The notes: generated by a model not told the origin, from the sequence alone. A DNA stretch of 64,000 bases from Nannocystis pusilla (GCF_026626665.1 NZ_JAPNKE010000002.1:4131168-4195167); one strand, 5' to 3'. Counted from the stretch's first letter, positions 1-8,909 are shown. Program-made: numbers and translations.

Positions 1-598
1 ACCGACGCCTGCTCGCTCGCCGGCGCCGCCTGGCCCATGCGCGCCGTGTCACCGGGGCCGGGCGTCTGCGCGCGACCGGCACCCCGTCGTCGACCGCCGC
101 TCGCGGGACCACGCGGGCCTGGCCCCACGAGCCCTGACCGGCCTCGGCGGTCGCGCCGTCGGCCGAGCCGTCGGCGCCCGCCTCGACCGCGGCCGGGCTG
201 GCGTTCGGGACAGGTTGAACCACCTGCGGCGCCGGGCTCGCCGGGACGATCCCCCCGGCGTCGGCGACCTGGGCGGGGGCCGGCTCGACCGCGGAAGAAC
301 GCGGCGGCGGATCGGGTACCGGGGAGCGTGCCGGCTCCACCTCGCCCGTGCCCTCGGCCAGGCGCCGCGGGATCAACTTTATGCTCTGCGTGCTGGGGCG
401 CGGCCGGCGAGAGTGCACGCGGAGGCCGCAGATCTGGCAGAACTCGAAGCCGTCGCCGAGGGGCTGCCCGCAGCGCGCGCACTTCGGGAGCGCGCTCACT
501 GGCGCCGGCGGCGACAGGCGATAACCGCAGATCTCGCACGCGACGGCCTCTGGGGCGTGTTCGGTGCCACAGGCGGGACAGGGGATCCACTCCGTCAT
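1..598 (-). CDS. Double zinc-ribbon protein, 3' end outside window
   Basis: The reading frame starts at an ATG (complement of 596-598) and runs leftward off the window edge without a stop, so only about 199 residues are visible. The N-terminus carries two zinc-ribbon knuckle pairs: C7/C10 with C21/C24 (CPAC, CEIC) and C40/C43 with C54/C57 (CARC, CQIC). Beyond residue 60 it turns into a Pro/Ala/Val-rich linker with no recognisable fold. In myxobacteria such double ribbons often precede an FHA or membrane domain, but that part would lie outside the window, so no function is assigned. It is divergent from the lipoprotein gene at 853, with a 254-bp gap that should hold both promoters; I could not pick clear -10/-35 boxes there. 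Confidence 0.7.
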   Translation of the reverse strand, partial: MTEWIPCPACGTEHAPEAVACEICGYRLSPPAPVSALPKCARCGQPLGDGFEFCQICGLRVHSRRPRPSTQSIKLIPRRLAEGTGEVEPARSPVPDPPPRSSAVEPAPAQVADAGGIVPASPAPQVVQPVPNASPAAVEAGADGSADGATAEAGQGSWGQARVVPRAAVDDGVPVARRRPAPVTRRAWARRRRRASRRR

Positions 599-852
599 CG
601 GCGTCGTGCCTGGAGAAGGCTTGCCAGGGTCGCTCGCGTGGGATAGACCCGCGCTCGCCCGCTATTCGCCCTGCCAGGGTACCCGTCCGGCTCGGACCGC
701 GTCAATTGAGCGTCGCCATTGCACAGTCAGGCTCGTCGCCCTCGCCCGCCGGGCCCGAGCCGTCGTCAGGTCGGTCTTCCTCGCCCTCGGGGCGCGCGGC
801 GTGCTCGCATGCCGACCGCCGGGGCGACGATTTCGGCCGCGGATCGCTCCGC

Positions 853-2201
853 GTGATCCGCCGCTTGCGCACCGTCCTGGTCGTCGCCGCCGCCCTGTGT
901 GCCCCCCTCCTGGCCGCCTGCGCCCCGATCGTGCGCCCGCCGGCCTACGTCGGCGCGCGCGACGTGGTCACCGACGCCTCGCTGATCGGCCCGTTCGACG
1001 GCCAGGTCGTCGACGCCGCCACCAGCGAGCCGGTCGCCGAGGCCACCGTGGTCGCCGTCTGGTCGTACGACCGCGGCGACGGCTTCATCGGCCCGTGGGG
1101 CGCGGAAACGACCAGCGTCACCACCGACGCCACGGGTCGCTACCGGATCCCGCCGGCCAAGCTCGTCGTGCGGGGCTCGACCGCGCGGCTCGTCGACGCC
1201 TACCTCATCGTCTACAAGCGCGGCTACGCCGGCTACCGCTCCGACGCCGTGCCGACCGGTGGTCCGCGGTCCGACTTCACCGTGCGCCACAACCGGGTCG
1301 AGCTGCGCAAGTGGCAGAACAGCGACTCGCACGCCGAGCACCTGCTGTTCCTCGCGCCGCCGCGGCCGCTGCACAAGGCGGTGCGCTGGGAGGCCGAGTT
1401 GGCCAACCTCGACCTCTTCCGCGCTCTCGGCGGCGCCGGCGGGCCTGCGGTCGTCGTCGAAGAAGAAGAGCCAGGCAAGGCGAGCGCGCCGGTGGTCGCC
1501 GAGGTGCTCGACGCCAGCGGCCTGCTCACGCCCGACGAGGTCCGCCAGCGCACCGGCTACACCGAGGCCTTCGAGGTCAAGGACCTCACCGACCTCAAGC
1601 GCACCGGCTTCTACCACGGCGTCCACCTGCAGGCCGTCAACAGCGACGAGCGCCACGACCTCGCGCTGCGCGTCTGGAGCGCCCCGCCGGGCGGCATGGA
1701 CCCGGTCGCGGCCACGATTCAGGAGACCTTCGGCAAGGTCAAGCCGGGCGCCGACATCACCCCCGAGACGTGGAGCACCACCGCCGACGGCGTCCACGCG
1801 ATCGGCTTCGTCGACCGCGCGCAGAAGATCGGCGTCCTGCTGACCTGCGGCGATCAGCAGTGCCACGACCTCGACACCGCGCTGATCCTCGCCAAGCACG
1901 TCTACCGCAGCCTCGACCGCCTCAAGTCGGTCCCCGACCCCGCCGGCGCCGCGGCCACGCCCCCGCCGCCCCGCAGGGCGCCCCGGGCGTCCCGAGCGGC
2001 GCCGTCCCCGGCAAGACCGGCGCCCCGAGCGGCGCCGGGGCGAACAACCCCGCCGGCGTCGCCAGTCCCAAGGGCCAGGGCGCTTCGACCATGTCCCCAG
2101 AGTCAGGTCCCACCACCGGCGCCACCGGTCCCAAGGGACAGGGCGCTTCGACCATGTCCCCAGAGTCAGGCCAACCCGCCGGGAAGGGCAAGCGGCCATG
2201 A
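853..2201 (+). CDS. Lipoprotein with carboxypeptidase-regulatory-like domain (apparent frameshift)
   Basis: A GTG start at 853 gives a lipoprotein signal peptide with lipobox LLAAC (Cys23). Residues about 50-130 resemble a carboxypeptidase-regulatory-like beta domain (GQVVDAATSEPVAEATV then TTDATGRYRIP). The rest is an unassigned secreted domain of about 240 residues. Reading frame 1 stays open far past the gene, but the low-complexity tail (GAPGVPSG, then two copies of GASTMSPESG) is in another frame and ends at TGA 2199-2201. A one-base frame change is therefore needed between about 1955 and 1985, in a C-rich stretch; I read it as an indel error. The stop overlaps the ATG of the next gene at 2198, which suggests translational coupling. 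The function is unknown beyond an envelope-anchored protein. Confidence 0.65.
2062..2170 (+). repeat. Two 46-bp repeats, 63-bp period, in lipoprotein tail
   Basis: Two nearly identical copies (2062-2107 and 2125-2170) encode the peptide SPKGQGASTMSPESG or GPKGQGASTMSPESG. Each holds a TCCCAAGGG(A/C)CAG palindrome half and a CATGTCCCCAGAGTCAGG block, so they belong to the palindromic family seen across the window. The 63-bp period is 21 codons, which keeps the frame. Confidence 0.8.
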
Positions 2202-4555
2202 GCGGCCTGCGCAGCTGGCTGCGGCGCTCGCCCCGGCCCCCCTCGACGCTCGCCCCGCGGGCTCGACCGGCCCCCAGGGCCATGTCTCTTCGACCATGTC
2301 CTCCGAGACAGGCGGCGCGCGCTCGACCCGGCCCCCCTCGACGCTCGCCCCGCGGGCTCGACCGGCCCCGAGGGCCATGTCTCTTCGACCATGTCCTCCG
2401 AGACAGACGGCGCGCGCTCGCCCCGGCCCCCCTCGACGCTCGCCCCGCGGGCTCGACCGGTCTCGAGGGCCAGGTCGCTTCCGCCCTGTCCCGCGAGACA
2501 CGCGGCGGCGGCCTGCGCGGCTGGCTGCGGCGCTCGGCCCTCGCGGCGGCCCTCGCGGTGTTCGCCGTCCCCGCGCCGGCGGCCGCCTGGGACGCCCGCG
2601 CCACCCACCTCGGCATGGTCGACCGGGCCCTGCTCGAGAGCGCCCTGCACCTGCGCTGGATGGCCGCCAGCGAGCTGCAGCGCGGCCTCTTCACCCCGCT
2701 GCGCATCGACCCCCGGCGGCTGTCCGCGCCCGAGCGGCGCATGCTGACCGCCGCGCTGCAGCACGGCGGCCTCGAGGCGCTCGGCGGGCCCGGGGCCTGC
2801 CCCGGCCTCGGCGCCCCCATCGAGACCCAGCGCTACTGCGTCCAGGGCGACCTGTGGGAGCTGCCGGCGCTGCAGTGGCTGCAGGTCGGCGTCCTCGCCG
2901 AGCTCGTGCCCTCGGCGCGGGCCGTCCACCACTTCGTCGACCGCGACGACCCGCTGCGCCGCGACTTCAGCGACCCGCAGTCGCGCCCCGGCCTGCTGCG
3001 CCTGCGCCAGGTCCGGCACAACGGCGGCTCGGCCGCCGCCCTGGCCACACAGACAGGTTTTTCGGGACAGGGCCCTTCGGTCATCTCCTTCCTGCGCGAC
3101 GAGGCCGACCCGCTGGCCCCGCCGCAGATGTGGCGCCACCTCGAGCTCTCTTCCACCCTGCCCGACCCCGAGGCGCGCGCGCACCACCTCGCGCTCGCGC
3201 TGGTCGGCCTCGGCGCCCTGCTCCACGTCGTCCAGGACCTCGCCGTCCCGGCCCACGCGCGCGGCGACGTCAGCGGCTTCTTCAGCCCGCTCTCGCCCAG
3301 CCCCGGCGACCGCGGCCTGCCGTTCGCCGAGCTGGCCCGGCTCGCCTTCGGCCGCAGCGCCCTGCCCGGCCGCCCGACCCAGGACCAGATCGCCCAGGCC
3401 CGCGGGATCCCCGTGGCCGGCTCGCTCGCCGAGCACCTGTTCGGCGGCGCCGCCCCCAGCAAGGAGCCCGGCGCGCTCGTCCTGCCCGAAGGGACAGGTT
3501 ACGAAGGCCTCGCGGTCTTCACCGCCCGCCGCTTCCTGTCCGAGGCCAGCGTCCCGGCCCCGCGCTTCCTCGACGACGACCTCACCCCCGAGGCCGCCGC
3601 CGCCGAGCTGCTGCAGGGCAGCCGCCTCGACCCCGCCGAGCTCGAGGGCGCCCGCCTGCACCCGTGGCCGGCCGCGCGCGGCTACGTCCAGAGCGGCACC
3701 GGCCGCCCGCTGGCCGCCTTCGACACCGACGACGACGGCCGCGTCCGCCCCTACGTCGACGAGGCCGTCTACCGCGAGCAGTTCGTCCACCTCGCCCCGC
3801 GGGCGATCGAGGTCACGCGCTCGCTGCTCGACTGGCTGTGGCCGACCTGGCCTGAGCTCGACTTCGACGCCGCCGCCGGCAACCTCGACTTCATGGTCCC
3901 GCCCGGCCTCGTCGACGCGGTCGTCCTGGTCCTGCGTCAGGACGCCGCCGGCGCGCGCACCATCGTCCGCAAGGTCGCCCTGCGCCCCGGCGAGCGCAAC
4001 CGCGTCAACGGGATCCCCACCGGCCTCGGCGACGGCGAGCGGGCCGTCGTGGTCCTGCGCGCGCGACGGGCCAGCGGCGAGCCGCTCCTGCTCGAGCACG
4101 TCCTCGCCACCGAGAGCAAGGTCTACCCGATCGTGCCGGCGCCCTACGTCCCGCCGCCGCCGGAGCAGGCCGCCCCGCTCGAGGAAGAGCTCGAGGCGGA
4201 GCCCGTCGAGCCCGAGCCCGAGCCCGCGCCGGAACCCGAGCCCGAGCTCGCCCCCACCACCGGCACCAAGGGACAGCCCGGCAAGTCCGGCGGCAAGACC
4301 AAGGGTCAGCCGGTGGAGCCCGTCCCGAGCAACGGCGGTCAAGCCCGCAAGGCCGAGAGCCCGCCCGGAAAGCCCGCCAAGGCGCCCGGGACCGCCGAGC
4401 CGACCAGCCCGGCCCAGCCCGCCGCCAAGGGCACGACCAGTCCCAAGGGACAGCCTCCCGCCGAGGCCACCAGTCCCAAGGGACAGCCCGCCACCAAGCC
4501 CCCGGCCGAGGCCACCAGTCCCAAGGGACAGCCCGGCGGCAAGGCCAAGGGCTGA
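2198..4555 (+). CDS. Exported P1-nuclease/zinc-phospholipase-C-like protein with repeat-rich ends
   Basis: This 785-residue protein starts at ATG 2198, overlapping the upstream stop. The core (residues about 120-560) is helical and contains HHFVDRDD near residue 245 and HVVQDLAVPAHARGD near residue 342. These His/Asp patterns are typical of the zinc-binding phospholipase C / P1 nuclease fold, so a metal-dependent hydrolase acting outside the cytoplasm is likely; substrate unknown. The N-terminus is odd: MSGLRSWLRRS is followed by about 100 residues of Arg/Pro-rich repeat-encoded sequence and then GLRGWLRRSALAAALAVFAV, a second copy of the same start that continues as a normal signal peptide. 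The C-terminus (from about residue 660) is a Glu/Pro then Lys/Gly/Pro tail with TSPKGQP repeats. No alternative ATG or GTG lies just upstream of the second signal-peptide copy. Confidence 0.65.
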   Translation: MSGLRSWLRRSPRPPSTLAPRARPAPRAMSLRPCPPRQAARARPGPPRRSPRGLDRPRGPCLFDHVLRDRRRALAPAPLDARPAGSTGLEGQVASALSRETRGGGLRGWLRRSALAAALAVFAVPAPAAAWDARATHLGMVDRALLESALHLRWMAASELQRGLFTPLRIDPRRLSAPERRMLTAALQHGGLEALGGPGACPGLGAPIETQRYCVQGDLWELPALQWLQVGVLAELVPSARAVHHFVDRDDPLRRDFSDPQSRPGLLRLRQVRHNGGSAAALATQTGFSGQGPSVISFLRDEADPLAPPQMWRHLELSSTLPDPEARAHHLALALVGLGALLHVVQDLAVPAHARGDVSGFFSPLSPSPGDRGLPFAELARLAFGRSALPGRPTQDQIAQARGIPVAGSLAEHLFGGAAPSKEPGALVLPEGTGYEGLAVFTARRFLSEASVPAPRFLDDDLTPEAAAAELLQGSRLDPAELEGARLHPWPAARGYVQSGTGRPLAAFDTDDDGRVRPYVDEAVYREQFVHLAPRAIEVTRSLLDWLWPTWPELDFDAAAGNLDFMVPPGLVDAVVLVLRQDAAGARTIVRKVALRPGERNRVNGIPTGLGDGERAVVVLRARRASGEPLLLEHVLATESKVYPIVPAPYVPPPPEQAAPLEEELEAEPVEPEPEPAPEPEPELAPTTGTKGQPGKSGGKTKGQPVEPVPSNGGQARKAESPPGKPAKAPGTAEPTSPAQPAAKGTTSPKGQPPAEATSPKGQPATKPPAEATSPKGQPGGKAKG
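2235..2510 (+). repeat. Three tandem 95-bp repeats inside a signal-peptide coding region
   Basis: Copies begin at 2235, 2330 and 2425 (95-bp steps). Each starts GGCCCCCCTCGACGCTCG and carries a palindromic-family segment (CATGTCTCTTCGACCATGTC, CTCCGAGACAG). Because 95 is not a multiple of 3, each copy is read in a different frame, yet all stay open. The segment is flanked by near-identical copies of GGCCTGCGC(A/G)GCTGGCTGCG at 2204 and 2510, exactly 306 bp (102 codons) apart, so the downstream frame is preserved. Confidence 0.85.
4436..4533 (+). repeat. Three copies of a 20-bp palindromic element encoding TSPKGQP
   Basis: ACCAGTCCCAAGGGACAGCC occurs at 4436, 4469 and 4514. The core AGTCCC-AA-GGGACA is close to an inverted repeat. 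Spacings of 33 and 45 bp are whole codons. Earlier weaker copies (TKGQPG, TKGQPV) occur from about 4264. Confidence 0.8.
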
Positions 4556-4596
4556 GCGCTCGCGGGGCGCCGCCGGGCCTCCTCGGCGGCTCCTCG

Positions 4597-4884
4597 TCAC
4601 CGATACTGTCCCCGAGGACAGTTCAGAGCGACGACTCACCGGTCGTACTCGAGGCGCCGAGGCCTGCGGTCGTCGACGCCGCCAGCTCCGCCGCGCCCCA
4701 GTCCCATGGGTGCGCGAGGATCGACAGCGCACTGCTCGAGTCACCGATACTGTCCCCGAGGACAGTTCAGAGCGACGACTCACCGGTCGTACTCGACGCG
4801 CCGAGGCCTGCGGTCGTCGACGCGCCAGCTCCGCCGCGCCCCCCAGTCCCAAGGTGCGCGAGGATCGACGGCGCACTGCTCGAT
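4597..4884 (-). repeat. Two tandem 144-bp direct repeats
   Basis: Copies run 4597-4740 and 4741-4884 and differ by scattered substitutions and small indels. Each begins TCACCGATACTGTCCCCGAG, which contains a perfect ACTGTCC-CCGA-GGACAGT-type palindrome. Read on the minus strand, both copies encode the same peptide (EQCAVDPRAP, then VDDRRPRR, EYDR, stop), so the unit is the duplicated 3' end of a former gene. Confidence 0.8.
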
Positions 4885-4970
4885 GAAGCCGCCGGCACCG
4901 GGCGGGTGCCGGACCACGACGAGCGCGCGCAACAGCGAGACCGTGACGGTACATACGAGTCAAAATGACT
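4784..4970 (-). pseudogene. Gene remnant (duplicated 3' end), family not recognised
   Basis: On the minus strand from about 4970 to the TGA at 4784-4786, the frame reads VTVSLLRALVVVRHPPGAGG, then FIEQCAVDPRAPWDWG, then DDRRPRRVEYDR. Third codon positions are strongly G/C, as in real genes here. There is no plausible start codon or upstream domain, and the last third is duplicated in the adjacent 144-bp copy. I do not recognise the family; it may be the tail of a lost mobile or hypothetical gene. Confidence is low because the fragment is short. Confidence 0.35.
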
Positions 4971-5672
4971 GCCAGGGCGACCGCGGCAGCAACGCCGACG
5001 ATGCCTCCGCACCGACCTCGCTCGGAACATCGACATCGCGGTCAACAAGGCACGGATCACGCTGCTGCCGGCCCCCGACCCACGCCTCTCGTTCTGTCTT
5101 CAAGGACAGCTCGAACCCAGCCGAGCGATGGCCCGCCGGTCGTGATCTGTCCCCGAGGACAGCAAGTCTCGCCGAGCCGCCGCCGTCCAGAAGATGTCCC
5201 CCAGGACAGCCTCGCCCCCGGTCCCGAGGCGGGATGGCTCAAGGCTGTCCCCGAGGACAGATCGCGGGCGGCCACGCGCTCCCCGCGTGCGCTCTCCCGA
5301 CGACGGCCCGGCCTTCGCCCACGTCCCGACCCGCCGAGGTCGTATCCGCGAGCAGTTCCCTCCTCGCCCCCTTCTTCTCTCGTCCGCCGGCCGCCCTCAC
5401 CGCCAGGATCGATCCGAACACCGTTCGCATCGCGCCCGAGTGCCGCGCGACACACCGACGAGCCCGCCATCTCGCTGCGAAGCGCCGCTCACCACCTGGA
5501 GACTGCGGCGGCGGCCGGCGCGGCGGACCGTCCGCATCGGCCCTCCGAGCGACCGGCCGGCGCGAACCGGGGACGTCGGCGAGCGCGAGGCGTGGACGCT
5601 CGCACACCGGTGAGCCGGGCTGCCGCGCCGGATTCGTCAGGCGCCCAGGCGGCTGTGCTACACCTCCCCGCC

Positions 5673-6970
5673 GTGTCGACCGAGCGAGACGACGACGGCC
5701 TGATGTTGCCGCCCCTGGACGAGCGTCGCACCCTGCTCGACCAGATGGCCGCGCTCGTCAAGGCGCGGGGTCCGGCGCCGCTGCTCGTCGCCCCGCTGCT
5801 CGAGCCGAGCGCCCGGTTCTTCCCCGATCGCTGGCAGGGCGGCGAGGCCAGCTTGCGGCGGCTCGTGCGGCGCCTGCTCGGCTACGCCGGCCTCGGCCAG
5901 TTCGCGTCGAGGTCGCCATCTACGACGCCGATCCGGCCCGCCGCGGCGAGGTGCTCGGCAAGCCCAGCTCGTCGCGCGGCCACGACCTCGTCGTCTGGCT
6001 CGCCGGCTTCGAGCGCGACCTCGTCAAGGTCGGCGCCGAGAGCTCGGCCATGGTCGACCCGCACACCATCGTCGCTGCCGCCGCTCGCGTCGTCGCCCAC
6101 CTCTATCGCCGTCACTTCGGCCTCCCCACCACCGACGCCTTCGACCCGCGCATCGACCTCACCGGCGTCTTCCTCGGCTTCGGCGTGCTCACTGCCGACG
6201 CCGCCCTGCGCTACACCGTCCGCACGGCAGCCGGCCCGATGCAGACCCGCCGCGCCCCCGCGCGGCTCGGCGTCCTCTCGCCGCAATCGCTCTGCTTCCT
6301 CCTCGCCGCCCAGCTGCACGCGCGTCCTCCCGCGGGCCGAGCGGCAGCGGATCGGCAAGCTCCTGCAAGCCAACCAGGCCGCCTTCCTGCGCCACGCCTA
6401 CGCCGCGCTCGACCGCGCCGAGCCGCCCGTGAGCCAGCAGCTCGGCCTGCCGCCGCCGGAGCAGTGGCCCTCCCCGCCCGACCTCGCCGCGCTCACCGTC
6501 CCCTTCACCGACGACCCCGACGCCGCCCCCGAGGCCCGGCGTGACGAGGACCCGGGATCGCCGGCATCAACGCCGGCAAGCCCGTGTTCCGCGTCGAGCG
6601 CAGCATGGCCGCCCGGCTCGGCCGCACTCTCGGCATGGGCGCGCTCATGCTCGGCGGCGTCGTCGCCGGCATGAAGGGCGGCCTTCAGCTCGAGGCCGGC
6701 ACGATCCCCATGATCGCCGTCGGCCTCGGCGTCACCGGCCTCGTCCTCGGCCGCTTCCTCCGCGAGTCTCGCTGCTCCGAGCCGCGCTGCGGCGCCACTC
6801 TGGCTTCCGGCGACAAGGTCTGCCCGCGCTGCGGCGGCGACGTCGTCGGCGTCATCCACCACCCGCGCGAGCGCCTGGCCGCCGAGGAGGCCTGGCGCCG
6901 CGCCCACCCCGACGCCGCCGAGCCCGACGCCGCGCAGTCGACCCCGGCCGCCGCCCCGCCTGCCTCTTGA
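5673..6970 (+). CDS. Hypothetical membrane protein with C-terminal zinc ribbon (three apparent frameshifts)
   Basis: The start is taken as GTG 5673 (VSTERDDDGLMLPPLDERR); GTG 5655 is an alternative. The frame must change near 5900 (after GYAGLGQ, continuing VRVEVAIYDADP), near 6325 (QLHAR..., continuing ERQRIGKLLQANQAAFL) and near 6555 (continuing AGINAGKPVFRVERSM) to give one coherent protein ending at TGA 6968-6970. The last 130 residues have two membrane segments (GRTLGMGALMLGGVVAG and AGTIPMIAVGLGVTGLVLG) followed by a ribbon, C-x4-C then CPRCGG. The first two thirds, with a helical DPRIDLTGVFLGFGVLTADA segment, match no family I know. Three breaks in one gene mean either a decaying pseudogene or assembly indels; strong third-position GC throughout favours indels. 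Confidence 0.5.
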
Positions 6971-7126
6971 GCCAGCCAGCCCGTCGGGGCTCGGTCTGTG
7001 GCGTCCGCCGGCCTCGCGGGCGACGGTGACGCGATCGCGGGACCGACCTCGCGCGCCGCCCCCGCAGCGTCCAGGCCTCGCGCGCGCGAGGCGGCGCGCG
7101 CCCTCGGCGAACCCCGTGCCGGCGTC

Positions 7127-7193
7127 GTATGTCTCATACAGCATGCTCCGTAGAACATGCCCTTTCGCGCATGCCCCTTCGGACATGCCCGAT
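7127..7193. repeat. Palindromic-repeat mosaic between convergent genes
   Basis: A chain of half-palindromes: CATACAGCATGC, GTAGAACATGCCC, TTTCGCGCATGCCCC, TTCGGACATGCCC. These are the CATGCC/GGCATG variant of the family. The chain lies between the end of the zinc-ribbon protein gene and the end of the HTTM gene, and may act as a bidirectional terminator; no T-run follows it. Confidence 0.6.
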
Positions 7194-7196
7194 CGT

Positions 7197-8111
7197 TCAC
7201 CCGCGCGCGAACCGCCGCACGATCCGCCGCACCTCGTCGGGCCGTAGGAACGCCAGGTAGCAGGCCAGCGTCAGCGGCGTGAACCACTCGACGTACATCA
7301 TCATCTGGATGCCCACGTGCATCGCCACCCCGAAGCCGAGGAACAGCCAGCGCAGGTCGGGGACCCTGCGCCACCGCTCGCGCAGCCAGTGGGCCAGCAC
7401 GAACCCGCTGAAGCCGACCTCCCAGGCCAGCACCAGCCACGTGATCGGCCGCAGCACGTACGGCTGCAGCGTCGCCAGCACGCGCGAGAGGTCGAAGTGA
7501 CGGTTGTAGGGGCTGACCAGCGAGAAGTAGATCGCCGTCCCCTCCGACTTCCAGGTCGCCCCGTGCTTGGCCAGCCCCGTCGACGTGTACACGACGGCCA
7601 GCTGCAGCTGCACGATGCGGCGGCACCACACCGGCACCGGCCCGCCCTTGCCGCGCCAGCGCGCGTCGAGGCTGAGCCCGCGGCCCGTCGGCATCAGCGC
7701 CAGCCACACGATCATCGCCGAGTGCAGCTGGTCCGGCATCGCGTACAGCAGCGGGTTGCGCCCGACCATGCTGACCCACACCAGCGCGCTCAGCAGCGCC
7801 GCCGGCCGCGTGAACAGCCCCACCAGCCACAGCACGTGCGCCACCACCCCGGCGGCGAAGATCGCCTGCACCGCCAGCGGATCGTCGATCGTGAAGAACA
7901 GCGACCAGCGGGTCGGGAACGCCTGGCGCGCGTACTGCCCGGCCAGCGGCGACGCGCTCGAAAAATACTCGGCCACCGAGCCGACGTGCGACAGCAGGCT
8001 CGCGGTGAACACCGCGACCAGCCCGATCCGCAGCAGCCCGAGCGCCGCCGGATCCTCCTCCCCCGTCAGCAGCGCGTCGCGCAGGCGAGCCAGCCGCCCG
8101 CGCCTGTCCAT
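7197..8111 (-). CDS. HTTM-domain membrane protein
   Basis: This 304-residue protein has at least six hydrophobic segments and the pattern of HTTM proteins, the membrane domain shared with vitamin-K-dependent gamma-carboxylase. Recognisable stretches include LLRIGLVAVF near residue 27, a charged WSLFF...DDP loop, PDQLHSAMIVWLALMPTGRGLSLD, and VVYTSTGLAKHGATWKSEGTAIYF. There is no separate carboxylase lobe, so gamma-carboxylation cannot be claimed; bacterial HTTM-only proteins are of unknown role. It is followed downstream on the same strand order by its usual partner type (8319-8906 is transcribed first, then this gene, 207 bp apart). Start ATG (complement of 8109-8111). Confidence 0.75.
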   Translation of the reverse strand: MDRRGRLARLRDALLTGEEDPAALGLLRIGLVAVFTASLLSHVGSVAEYFSSASPLAGQYARQAFPTRWSLFFTIDDPLAVQAIFAAGVVAHVLWLVGLFTRPAALLSALVWVSMVGRNPLLYAMPDQLHSAMIVWLALMPTGRGLSLDARWRGKGGPVPVWCRRIVQLQLAVVYTSTGLAKHGATWKSEGTAIYFSLVSPYNRHFDLSRVLATLQPYVLRPITWLVLAWEVGFSGFVLAHWLRERWRRVPDLRWLFLGFGVAMHVGIQMMMYVEWFTPLTLACYLAFLRPDEVRRIVRRFARG

Positions 8112-8330
8112 CGCGCCCTTTTCGACAGGACCTGCGAGCGCCGGTCCCCCGGAGACCCGCCCTCTGCTCGCCTCGAACGGCCCCCCTCCCCGGTCATCGC
8201 CGCTTCCGGCATGTCCTCTGCGCCATGTCCCTCGGAACCTGTCACATCGGCCATCCCGGTGCTCGCCGCGATCCCCACCGCAGCGAGCTCACCGCCCTGC
8301 CCGTCCGGACCTGACCCTTCAGCCATGGCG
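8105..8330. repeat. Palindromic-repeat mosaic between two HTTM-locus genes
   Basis: The gap contains TTTTCGACAGGACCTGCGAG, GCATGTCCTCTGCGCCATGT, CCCTCGGAACCTGTCACAT and CTGCCCGTCCGGACCTGACC, all degenerate TGTCC/GGACA or CATGTC variants. Its ends overlap the start of the HTTM gene and the stop of the upstream partner. Confidence 0.6.
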
Positions 8331-8906
8331 AGCCTGCGCGTCCGCCAGCATCTCGCGCACCGGCCAGGTCTTGCAGTCGATCGTCGCCAGCGGCTTGCGC
8401 TCGGCCGGACCGAGCCCGGGCTTGCCGGCGCGCACGCGGTCGGGCGGGGTGAAGCGCCGGCGGACCCGCTCGGCCACGATCTTGCGCGGCGGCTCTTCGC
8501 GGGCCAGGGCCTCGCGCACGCACAGCGAGCGGAGGTACCACAGCCGGTTGTTGTTCGGCTTGTCGGGGTTCAGCACCGCGTAGTAGCGCCAGATGTCGAC
8601 CCGCGTCTTCTGCCACGCCCACGTCGAGCCCCAGCCGTGCTGCGCCTGCGCGGCCTCGGGCAGCGCCTCGCGGCGGCCGTCCTCGAACTCCGCGTACACC
8701 GCGATGTACGTGTGCGCGCGGGTCGGGTCCGGCGCGTACATGTTCCACGTCTGGACCACGCTGATCTTCTTCTGCCACTGCGCCAGCGTCGACGGAACCC
8801 CGCCGAGCGCCGCGTTCGGCAGCGCGGGCCCGACGATCAGGACCACCAGCGCCAGCGGCAGCAGCGTGTTCCAGATCGTCGACAACCTGTCCCGAAGGCC
8901 AGCCAT
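8319..8906 (-). CDS. Conserved HTTM-partner protein, one membrane anchor
   Basis: A 195-residue protein with an N-terminal membrane segment (WNTLLPLALVVLIVGPALPN, residues about 12-31) and an extracytoplasmic domain with VQTWNMYAPDPTRAHTYIAV. The W.MFAP-like motif and the location next to an HTTM gene are typical of a small partner family found beside HTTM proteins in predatory bacteria; the biochemical role is unknown. The first codons (MAGLRDR) are written by a palindromic-family fragment, GGCCTTCGGGACAGG, so the repeat forms the N-terminus and start region. It is transcribed ahead of the HTTM gene and probably in one operon with it. Confidence 0.65.
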   Translation of the reverse strand: MAGLRDRLSTIWNTLLPLALVVLIVGPALPNAALGGVPSTLAQWQKKISVVQTWNMYAPDPTRAHTYIAVYAEFEDGRREALPEAAQAQHGWGSTWAWQKTRVDIWRYYAVLNPDKPNNNRLWYLRSLCVREALAREEPPRKIVAERVRRRFTPPDRVRAGKPGLGPAERKPLATIDCKTWPVREMLADAQARHG

Positions 8907-8909
8907 TCC

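Larger units (their letters stand above)
4556..5672. other. 1.1-kb region without an intact gene; decayed and repeat-rich
   Basis: No convincing full-length gene lies here. It holds a 144-bp tandem duplication (4597-4884), six 16-bp TGTCC/GGACA palindromes (4606-4621, 4750-4765, 5094-5109, 5147-5162, 5194-5209, 5245-5260) and short coding-like remnants. One plus-strand remnant around 5010-5142 reads NIDIAVNKARITLLPAP and ends at TGA; a minus-strand remnant is listed separately. From about 5300 to 5672 I see nothing beyond GC-rich sequence leading into the next gene. Confidence 0.6.

Noticed and set aside
568..585. GGGACAGGGG near the first zinc knuckle as a repeat
   Set aside because: It encodes the required CPAC knuckle of the zinc ribbon.
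37..3855. A very long plus-strand reading frame from near the window start
   Set aside because: Its first 270 and last 600 codons are Arg/Pro-rich shadow sequence; only the part from GTG 853 to about 1970 is a real gene.
1922..4963. Long minus-strand frame of about 1000 codons
   Set aside because: It is antisense to a clear exported protein gene; the repetitive LGG/GLS composition is the mirror of GC-rich codons and palindromes.
4556..5672. CRISPR array because of repeated palindromes
   Set aside because: Spacing is irregular, the units are only 16 bp, there are no uniform spacers and no cas genes in the window.
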